This document shows, piece by piece, positions 55,838 to 64,000 of a stretch of 64,000 nt of DNA. Under the pieces are notes generated by a model. It ran no database searches. It was not told the DNA's origin and worked only from the letters and a program-made list of their open reading frames with translations. Position 1 is the stretch's first letter. Each line of letters opens with the position of its first letter. Source of the stretch: Phanerochaete sordida (Eukaryota > Basidiomycota > Agaricomycetes > Polyporales > Phanerochaetaceae); contig BPQB01000003.1 of the NCBI GenBank assembly GCA_019973155.2, positions 806,001 through 870,000 of the forward strand. Direction: 5' to 3'. The translations under genes and the position numbers were made by a program.

Positions 55838-57946
55838 TTAGAGCTTGGATGGGTTCCACTTCTTGAGAGCGACGTCAACAATTTCCGTCATAGCAATGAC
55901 CGCCTCTTCCTCCTGGCAACGTCCAACAAGCTGTAGGCCGATAGGCGCGTTCCAAAAGGTCTGAAGGTCCCCTGCAGAGCAACAGTTACAGCAGAGCAGA
56001 AAGGCAAAGCGAATCGAACGTACACATCTCGTAGTGGGCCTTGTCCCGGGGGTTGAGGAACTGGTGGGAGGGCTTCTTGGCGTCCAGCGTAGCGTTGACC
56101 CTGGTCACGGGGAACACGCATGTGGCATAGTCTAGACCGTTCCACACAGCGGTGTAGTCAACAATGCTACGCATCGTGAGCCGCGCCACGGGGTATGCAT
56201 CGCAGGCAATAAAACTCACCGACTATGACCATGAGGAGGTGCTCCGCCGTAAGGCGAGACTGGGCAAATGATGGCGTCGACCGGCCTGCCGGAGCCAGTC
56301 ATCGTGCTCGTGCTGTTCCAGTAGTCCAGATACTCCTGGCGCAGGGCTGCCTTGGTCTTGTGGAACTGCCAGAGCTGATGAGCGGTTACGTTGTCCTGAG
56401 CGGGGAGGAAGGAGTTCGGAGCGCCATGCTCCGCCTCCATCTCCATGGTGTTCAATACAGGCTCGCCGGACATGCTTGCCACGGAGGCGTAGTCATCTTT
56501 GGACGCGGCCGTCCAAACGTCGTACTAAAGCGAAGTCAGCAGGCGGGGACCCTGGAACGGCTGCGAGGCTGACCACTGTATCGCAGATTTCCTTGTGCCT
56601 GTACGGCTTCCAGTCGATGACTGTCTTATTTTCAGCACCGGTCACATCCTGTATACAAAGTGATGCTGACCTTTGTGACCAGCAGTAACCAATGCGCGCT
56701 TCGTCATCTCGAGAGCGCGAGTGACAGGGGGGTGAGGTGTGGTCATCCCGTCGGTCCACATGATAGCAAAGCAGAGACGCTTGCCACCACCGTGTTCGGC
56801 GAGAGCGTACCGGGACGCGTCCCAGGGGGCGTACCGCGCAAGAGGATCCTTCGTCCACGGTTTGTATGCGCTGATGGCCTGCATGAACACCTTGATCCCG
56901 GACATCGAGTTCGACAACGGGCCCAGGACGGACGGGATGGAGTCTTGGCCCAACAGAGAGTTTGTAGCGCCTGCATAGGGCACGCGATGGTAGGAAGGCC
57001 GAAGGCCGTAAAGCCCGTTGTACCCAGAGGGAATACGGATAGAGCTAGCATCGGGCCGTTAGCGTACACGTCGTGCGGAACCACCGCCCAAACGTACCCT
57101 CCGATGTCTGAGCCTACGCCGAGAGGGCTACCCCGCATGCCGATAAGGGCACCTTCGCCTCCAGACGAGCCGCCGGAGGTGAGCTTGCGGTTGGCTGGGT
57201 TCAGGGTCCGGCCAAATACCATATTATAAGACTCGGCCCACTGTAAGCCACCAAACTTAGTGAGCAATACAAGCGAAAGCGGGCGCGTCATACCATAAGT
57301 GTCTGTGGGATGTTCGTACGGACGAAGGGGACAGCTCCAGCGTCGTATATAATCTGGACGACGACAGCATCATGCTCTGAGAACTTGCCGATCCAGGACA
57401 CCCATCCTATCAAAGAGATATGAGCGCGGGGAACATATCTCGAGGAGACTGTCCTGACCCATTGTAGTCTCAAGACCACGCATAGATAGCTGGTCTTTGA
57501 GCGAGACAGGCAGGCCATGCAAAGGGCCAGCCACCTTGCCGGTAGCCTTGAGTTGTTCGTCCAGCTCCTTCGCCCTAGCTAAGGCACGCTCAATGAAGAT
57601 TTCCGTTAAGCAATTGACCTACACGCCAGACAAGATTTGTCAGAAATTGCAGGTGTTGTTCGTTCATAGGGCTCACGAGCTGCTGTGCGATGATAGCACG
57701 CTTGTAAAAGGCTAGTGTCGTCTCGAGCGAGGACCATTTTCCCGTGGCGAGGTTGTTGAGGATGTTCTGAACGTCGGTCGTGTTCGTGATCTCGACCTCC
57801 TTGGGTGTGAGCAGGCCACACTCGTCAGGGATTGTTCTCACGTCGAGAACGGTGTCTGCAGGTGGAGTGATGACCCATTCCTTCGGGATACACGCAGCCT
57901 GACGCTGCTTCTTGTCTGCGGCAAGGTCTTGCCAGGAAGGAGACAT
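55838..57946 (-). CDS. Amidase signature family hydrolase
   Basis: Amidase hydrolysing carboxamides, substrate unknown. The start MSPSWQDLAADKKQRQAACI at 57946 is followed by TPKEVEITNTTDVQNILNN and LARAKELDEQLKATGKVAGP. The catalytic Lys is in LHGLPVSLKDQLSMRGLETT. The glycine-serine signature is NRKLTSGGSSGGEGALIG, with cis-Ser, then SDIGGSIRIPSGYNGLYGLR, whose Ser is the nucleophile (joined over an intron). Later parts include AIICPVSPYGGAPPHGHSR and the C-terminal NAPIGLQLVGRCQEEEAVIA. TAA is at 55838-55840. About eight exons and roughly 570 residues, a normal size for fungal acetamidase-like enzymes. Convergent with the thiolase gene. Confidence 0.9.
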
Positions 57947-58719
57947 CGCGACGGCACTCTGGGAGATGGGCTGGCACAGCGGTACGTGTTCATCGCATTA
58001 TATACAGTCTGATATACAGGGAAGATAACGTAGGAAATAGCAATCCGACCTATCTTCACAGGGGTAGAGTTACGATCGCCAAGGAAGGCCAATATCGCGT
58101 CCATATGACCTGGATCGTGGAAATGCTGGTCAGACAACAATGTTCACCGGGATGTGGCAGAGAACGGAGGATGTAAAAGCTCAGAAAAGTCATTCATGTC
58201 AGCGATACAACTCGGAGCAAGCTCACGAACGGAGTATCGGGTCGACTAAGAGGTGCCAGTGGTGGTTGAATTATACAACACTCATCAACGCAAGAGGGAA
58301 GGGAACGGGAATATCGGCCTACAATAAGAGACCTGAGACTTACCGAGACACTCTGGTATTATCTTCTGTGCGCGATAAGGCGGACTGCGAGGGCCGTGGA
58401 GGTGGCAGAGTGAGAACGAGATAGCGCGAAGAAAATGCGCGAGCGTCGGGAATTTATGGGCGCCAGGTAAGCGCCCAGCAGAAGCGCGTAAGCGCCCCCA
58501 AGACTTGTGCTCACCGCCGGCTACAGCGACCACCCGCCCCCTCAAGCAACCCTCAAGCTCAAAAAGGTCGGTATTATGCTTCAGGATACTCCAGAGGTCC
58601 CCCATGCCCACGTAGAAACCAAATGGAATCGATGGATGGGCTGGATGCGTATCGGCCGCTTCGGATGACATCCCCTTGGCTTACACTCCGTCTCTCGTGT
58701 TCCTAGCCGCACTCCCAAG
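57947..58719. other. Divergent promoter region, amidase and uS3
   Basis: 773 nt. A 100-codon minus-strand frame upstream of the amidase start has no support. Otherwise promoter and leader sequence for a ribosomal protein gene and an amidase gene. Confidence 0.5.
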
Positions 58720-59674
58720 ATGTCTGGCCAGATCAGCAAGAAGCGCAAGTTCGTCGCTGACGGTGTCTTCAAGGCCGAGCTCAACGATTTCCTGGCTTGC
58801 GAGCTCTCCGAGGAGGGTTACTCTGGCTGCGATGTCCGTGTGACACACGCTCGCACTGAGGTGCGTACGACCCACTCCGCTTCGCTGAGGCTCTATTGAA
58901 CGTCGGTTCTAGATCATCATCCGCGCCACCCACACCCAGGAGGTCCTCGGTGAGAAGGGTCGCCGCATTCGTGAGCTTACTGCCCTCGTGCAGAAGCGCT
59001 TCAAGTTCCCCGAGAACTCCCTCGAGCTGTACGCTGAGAAGGTCCAGTACCGTGGTCTCTCCGCCATCGCTCAGTGCGAGTCGCTCCGCTACAAGCTCCT
59101 TGGTGGCCTTGCTGTCCGCCGGTATGTTGCAATATCAAGGCTCCCACGAGTTTCTGTTAACTCAGCGAAATTTCAGTGCTTGCTACGGTGTCCTCCGCTT
59201 CGTTATGGAGTCTGGCGCCAAGGGTTGCGAGGTTGTCGTCTCTGGCAAGCTCCGTGCTGCCCGTGCCAAGTCCATGAAGTTCACCGACGGCTTCATGATC
59301 CACTCCGGTCAGCCCGCCGAGGAGTTCGTTGACTATGCCGTCAGGCACGTCATGCTCCGCCAGGGTGTCCTTGGTATCAAGGTCAAAATGTGCGTCGGTT
59401 TCCTGCGCAATCCTTGTAGAGCAACTAAACTGACGGTCTGCGCAGCATGAAGGGTTGGGACCCCGAGGGCCAGCTTGGCCCCCGCAAGCCTCTTCCCGAC
59501 TCCGTTCAGATCCTCGAGCCTCCTCTCGACAAGGTCGTCGTCGAACCCACCTCCGAGCAGCGCGAGCCCGCCGCCGTCGTTCCCCCACCAGCACCCGCGG
59601 CGGAGGAGCCCGCTTTCCAGGCTCAGGAGGGTTTCACTGCTCAATTCGAGCAGACCCCCGAGCAGGCGTTCTGA
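58720..59674 (+). CDS. RPS3: 40S ribosomal protein uS3
   Basis: Small-subunit protein at the mRNA entry site. The start [20 protein letters not shown] at 58720 is followed by [20 protein letters not shown] and the KH domain [40 protein letters not shown]. Then [60 protein letters not shown] and [20 protein letters not shown]. The C-terminal tail is Pro/Glu/Ala-rich and ends [14 protein letters not shown]. Three or four introns; about 255 residues. Confidence 0.96.
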
Positions 59675-59778
59675 TTTGTATGATTACTTCATCTCCTTAC
59701 CTATAGCATATTTGCGCTCTTCCCGGTCCTGTTTTATCGCAGATACGGATACACATGCTTGCCCACGGGCATATGACA

Positions 59779-62700
59779 TTACAATGTCTGAGATACGCTA
59801 TCGCCTGCTACCCCTGCGCTTGGTAAGTCAATGTGCAGCTGCTTAGACGACTGCGATCCCCATCGGGGCGGTTTCGTGCCGTAGTCCCCAACAGTGAATG
59901 TCAAGTCGACACTCCCGAGTGTTTGAGAGGGGTCCGAGACCGTTACGTTCTGGGAGTCAATCCGGTAGACGACGGCAGCGTTCCCTGAGCTCGCCACTGT
60001 AATCGACGCCTCGTATGGCGAGGGACAGAATGTGGTGGATCCGCCTGCCTGGTCCCAGAAGACGAACATGGCGGCGCGGTGGACTGGATCGTAGACCGCG
60101 GAGATTTCTGCATCGTTTTGTATCACCTCCACCGGCGTCTCCAGTGCCTTCGCAATGAACTTGTCCTGCGAGACGGCGGGAAACACGCTGTAGGAGAGCG
60201 GTACGCTGGAGTCGCAAGTGCCGTGGTCGATCCACGCCGCGAAGAGGTCCACAGTCTCGACGCCCTGGGTGGAGATGCCGATCGCAGCCCAGTCGCCGGA
60301 CTTGGGCCCGACTTCGACAGAGAGCAGCTCCGGTGGCGACGCCGGGTCGAATACGTAGCCGACGTTGTCGTGCCAAAGCGACTTAGGAAACGTGAAGTTC
60401 GTGCGCTGGTGCAGCGGCTTGCCGTCGACGAAGACGTCGCCGTTGTGGCGCTTCTGGTCGAGCACGCTGAAGACGGAGGCGTTGGAGGCGGAGGTGATGG
60501 TGGGGATGAGGACGTGCTGGACGTCGTCTTCGAGGAAGAACCAGGCCTTCTGCCACGACAGGGCCTTCGTGAGCGGGTTGGTGTACTTCATCGCCGCGAC
60601 GCCGATACGGCCGTCGGAGACGCCACCGACGAACGATTCGCTACCTTTGGCTCCAGTTTGAGCACAGGTGAGCGCAGTACCGTTGTAGTCCACTGTCGTT
60701 CCTGGTATGACTGCGATGGGATGTAAGTGCTCAGCATGCGCTTGCAAGGGGTCCGAGTAGCTACTCACGGTTCCAGTCCCACGCAGCTGCAATGTCTTCA
60801 TATTCATTGCCTTGCATGTACGTGTAGACCGTCCCGTCTGAGAGATGGAAGCCAAAAGGCTACGTCGGACACACTGGGTTAGCGCACGCATGGGGGGAAT
60901 ACTGCACTACGCAGCGTACATTTTGATCGTTGGTGCACTCGGTATTCGTCGTGCGGTTGGAGTACATCCTCACTGTCGTGACATAGCCAGGTCCCCGTTG
61001 CACCTGCGCAGACATGTGAGCCTTGACATTGGACGTACACGTACTTGTCACCCGCGCACCATGTAGTCGTTGGCGAAGAACATTCTGTTCCCAGTCAATC
61101 CGCCGACATTGGCGTTGTCTGAGGGTGACGAGAGGCGGTCGTAAACCGTTGTCAGTGTATCAGAACCCCACTCCTCGCCCAGCTGTTGAATCTCCGTTAT
61201 GTTGATGTTGATGCTTCCAGTGGCTCTGCGTGCACGAGTCAGCACGCCAGCCATATTCAAGAAGTCCTTTGAGGACTCACTGCGCATCGATCACAGGGAA
61301 GCTGATAAAACGTCCTGCTACGCTCTGCGTTCGCCCGCGTGAGTAATGTTGTATGAACGGCCGCATGACAGTGACTTACGAAATCCCAGTGCAAAACGTC
61401 GGTCAGTACATTGCGGTAGATCATCCACTGATCTCCGTCGATGAGCGTGGCGAAGGCATCCTTGTTCTCAGGGCCTGCCGCGAACTGCGTGTCGCCAGCA
61501 ATTATTTCCAAGAGCAGCACGTCGTTGGCACTGAGGATGCCGCCGTTAAGGGATGAGAGTGCAAACTAACGTGCGCTCAACGTACTAGTCTTTTCCGTAA
61601 TTGCCATTGTAGATGATGCCGGTGTGCTGACCGAACGAGCCGTCCGCTCGGATGCCGTCCGCCCTGGTGGCATTCTCGATGACGACCTCGCCATGGATCC
61701 TCCTGTAGGCGTCGGTGAGCCCGGTCGTGTTGAAGTTCAGCAGTCCACCGTCGATGCCGATGCGCGCCACATCGAGGAGGTTGGCTCCAGTGAGGATGCC
61801 GGCGCCGTTGATGCTGTGGTCGAACGTCCCGTAGCTGCGGCCGGTGATGTGCGAACAATTTCCGTGCTGGGTATCAGTGATGTTGTCGGCGACGAGCAGG
61901 CAGGTTTGCGCGACGAGATTAGGGATGAGAATAATCTTCGGTGCGCGGTCAGTCGTGCGATCGCGGCGAACCAGGCCAGTACGTACGTTAGAGAACCAGT
62001 TAGTATTCCACAAACCAGGCGTCCCACAGGGGCACGCGTCAGTACCACCAGAATCGAGGCAGGACGGGTCCTGGAAGTCGTTTTCGAACCACCAGTCCAT
62101 CGCCGAATGGACAGCGTCGAGCAGCGTTGGGTCCTTGACCCACTGGTCGGCGCCGGCCAGGCCGCCATGCCAGGCCGCAGACATCGCCACTATCGGTGGG
62201 TTTAGCGAACCTGTCCGAGTCTAGTGTGTACGTGCGCATACCTAGCCGCTGCCAATGTGCTTCTGCAGGCCTGATCCGAGCAGATTAGCGTGACGGAGCT
62301 CTGTTGAGACGCATGCGGCGATGGCTCACCAATTCGCGCGACGCGCGGTGCAGCCCGTCGTGTAATCGACTTCGGAGTCTGGCCATTTGCCATCAGAGCC
62401 CAGGGTCGACAGCCTGTGGCACGCCGATCAAAAAGAAGCTGCAGACCCTTGTTTGAGGTCGACTCACCAGTCGGAGATGTTGGACGGGCTTCCTGCCCCA
62501 GCTACGATAAAGTCGAGGCGGCGCGACGTGAGCAGTTCGATGTCGGCTGTAGCGGATGTTTGGCCGGGAGCTGCAGATGTCGAGGTAGAAGAGGGCGCAT
62601 TCGAGGACAGTCCACCGGGAGATGAGCTCGCCGAGGACGCTAGCGGTTGGCTTCCTGTAGAAGAAGCAAAGCTGCTTGTTGCCATAGTGTTATTGGCTGA

Positions 62701-62887
62701 TGACCCTGGCACCAGAGGAGCGCTGAGCGTGGACGGCTGCAGGAGACATATCAGTTCAGACCAACTACTGGATGCACAGATAACACACCGCTACGGGGCT
62801 GGGTGTTGCAGAACTCGAGGAGGCACCTTGCGCGAGGGAGAGGCGTAGCAAAATGCTACACCCGGCGAAAAGAATGTTTGGGCGCAT
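59779..62887 (-). CDS. Secreted polysaccharide lyase family 8 (hyaluronate/chondroitin/xanthan lyase type)
   Basis: PL8 enzymes cleave uronic-acid polysaccharides by beta-elimination. The start MRPNILFAGCSILLRLSLAQ at 62887 is a signal peptide, and a 5' intron joins SATPSPVA to PSTLSAPLV. Family motifs in order: NISDWLSTLGSDGKWPDSEV, MSAAWHGGLAG, WWFENDFQDP, NWFSN, and GIRADGSFGQHTGIIYNGNY, which carries the expected catalytic His and Tyr. Then ANDYMV, RGPGYVTTVRMYSNRTTNTE (Arg/Tyr region), LSDGTVYTYMQGNEYEDIAA, LIPGTTVDYNG and AWFFLEDDVQHVLIPTITS. About 840 residues over about eleven exons, stop at 59779-59781. The frame is intact at every joint I followed. N-glycosylation sequons such as NAS, NFT and NVT are frequent. 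The natural substrate in a fungus is unknown. Confidence 0.88.
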
Positions 62888-62990
62888 GCTTGCAATAGCG
62901 GAAGCGACGCTAAACTTTTGTAAAAGAGCGACTATGAAGGAATGAGTGAGTGGGCGACCGCGGGCGATCTTCGAATCGACCGTCGCGAGA

Positions 62991-62996
62991 TTTATA
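62991..62996 (-). promoter_or_regulatory. TATA box of the PL8 gene
   Basis: Read on the minus strand this is TATAAA, about 104 nt upstream of the ATG. Confidence 0.5.
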
Positions 62997-63005
62997 CCTG
63001 GGCGG

Positions 63006-63026
63006 TTGGACTCCGCCGGAGTCCAA
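63006..63026. promoter_or_regulatory. Perfect 21-nt palindrome upstream of the PL8 TATA box
   Basis: Arms TTGGACTCCG (63006-63015) and CGGAGTCCAA (63017-63026) are exact inverted repeats around a single C. It sits 10 nt upstream of the TATA box. The central CCG/CGG triplets resemble half-sites of Zn2Cys6 factors, an inference from motif shape only. Confidence 0.55.
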
Positions 63027-64000
63027 ACGCTTGGCAGCCACGACGTCTAGCCCGTCATCATCCAAACAAAGTTCAATGCAATAGTGGCATCAAGATGTGT
63101 GCCGAAAGTTAATGTGGCGGACGAAGTTGTTGCGGCGCTTCTGGCCCACGACGCTTTGCCGTCCCCGCTGGGCCGTGGCCGTCGTGTACCCTTTTACAGC
63201 TCGCGGCTACAGGGCTGTTGCACTTCGATGTGCATGTCGCAGGCGACCCATAGATATCTCCAAGGTTCGTACGTGTGAGTCGCATCGCAGTTTGGAGAAT
63301 ATCCTACTACCCATTCTGTATGATGGTGGGGATGTGGGGATCTGGAAGCGAGGCGGGCCGTATGGCGGATCCTCCGCCGCACGCAACAGTGTGCAGCCCA
63401 TCAAGATTACTGTGACTGCCACAGCACATGACTAGGTCTTCTGATACATGTACAAAACGGCTGCTGTCTGCAGTATGAGCTCGACGTGCCGAGCAAGCTT
63501 TCGGGGCTCACCAACAGCAGCCTCGAATCTCTTGGCGAGGACAACACTGTAACGTCGTTTTTGAGCCGTGAATGAGCCCATTGGAACGCACAAGAGCTGC
63601 TCGGAAGGGCAGGTGGTACATATCCCCCGCTGATGCCACCAGCCGCAACAACCGTGTCATGCAGCGATTCCAACCGGAAATTGTCCGTAAGGCCTCAAGG
63701 CCCTCTCGAGGACACATATTGGCGACTTCTGCGCGCTGAAATTCAACAATGCGTCAAGGTCATTACAGAAATCGGCGGAACCAGGCCCGACGCACTGATG
63801 TCTAGCACTCGTGTTTCGGAACAAGAGCCGTTCTCAGGTATCCAAATGGCCGGTGCATGTGGCATGCCATTACAGCTTCAGAGCCAGCATAGCGAGCTCG
63901 ATGTCATGCTCTGTTCTGCAGTCGGGGTGTATGGAGGTGAGCGCGCCAGTCTCGCAGTGTGATGCCGACCACCGACGGCGCTTGTCTGAAGGCGCCTGTG

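Larger units (their letters stand above)
62888..64000. other. PL8 upstream region and right edge, no supported gene
   Basis: About 1.1 kb. The left part holds the PL8 promoter. Frames of 60-112 codons to the right show no motif or splice partner. A plus-strand frame from 63633 to 63962 is the longest near the edge; I cannot tell it from chance. Confidence 0.5.

Noticed and set aside
57838..58140. Minus-strand frame upstream of the amidase
   Set aside because: Would extend upstream of a good ATG with no conserved sequence and no splice support; treated as leader.
63633..63962. 109-codon plus-strand frame near the right edge
   Set aside because: No motif, doubtful start and no splice partner visible; it might be an exon of a gene continuing beyond the window, but that cannot be supported.

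Overview
This is a window of nuclear DNA from a filamentous basidiomycete, most likely an Agaricomycete with plant-cell-wall-degrading habits. The evidence is a gene-dense, GC-rich layout on both strands, many short GT-AG introns (about 50-60 nt), a secreted GH74 enzyme ending in a fungal CBM1 cellulose-binding module, and a tRNA with a short intron next to the anticodon. Gene models below were built by hand, joining reading frames across splice sites so that family motifs stay continuous. I ran no searches.

Layout. 1-3513: 3' part of an LRR-RhoGEF gene. 5162-8383: secreted GH74-CBM1 xyloglucanase-type enzyme. 8679-9868 (-): Mtm1/SLC25A39/40-type mitochondrial carrier. 10324-13137 (-): large disordered protein of unknown function. 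13469-15072 (-): mitochondrial aspartate aminotransferase, divergent from cytosolic aspartyl-tRNA synthetase (15327-17369). 17694-18155: small single-pass membrane protein. 18511-20490 (-): Ssh4/Ear1-like SPRY protein, divergent from an Snf4/AMPK-gamma CBS protein (20963-22519). 22859-23529: LSM1. 23932-24760 (-): SUR7/PalI-like membrane protein. 25757-25851: tRNA-Ser(UGA). 25963-27185: ELP5, convergent with a very long Spp1/CFP1 COMPASS subunit (27296-31743, -). 32798-34108: Stm1/HABP4-like RGG protein. 34580-35728: Tfc7-like histidine phosphatase, convergent with MEMO1 (35823-37163, -). 37541-38149 (-): ribosomal protein eL32, divergent from a PAS-kinase-like kinase (38520-41033). 41908-43558: eEF1A.

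The right third holds an aldehyde dehydrogenase pseudogene (about 44182-45760), a dienelactone-hydrolase-family gene with two microexons (45827-47291, -), a single-pass membrane protein (47694-48892, -), a Pho86-like ER protein (49328-50257), an unknown acidic protein (50787-51809), a head-to-head mitochondrial pair (NDUFA5-like complex I subunit and bL32m; 52491-52947 - and 53040-53476 +), a 3-ketoacyl-CoA thiolase (53984-55705), an amidase (55838-57946, -), ribosomal protein uS3 (58720-59674) and a secreted PL8 polysaccharide lyase (59779-62887, -). From 62888 to 64000 I see only promoter-like sequence.

The window is mostly conserved housekeeping genes for translation, mitochondrial function, chromatin, tRNA modification and mRNA decay. 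Two secreted carbohydrate-active enzymes sit near its ends. I see no secondary-metabolite cluster, transposon, CRISPR array or viral sequence. The more unusual signals are the decayed ALDH, the microexons, one probable GC-AG intron, inverted repeats upstream of several genes, and the long disordered extension on the Spp1/CFP1 homologue.
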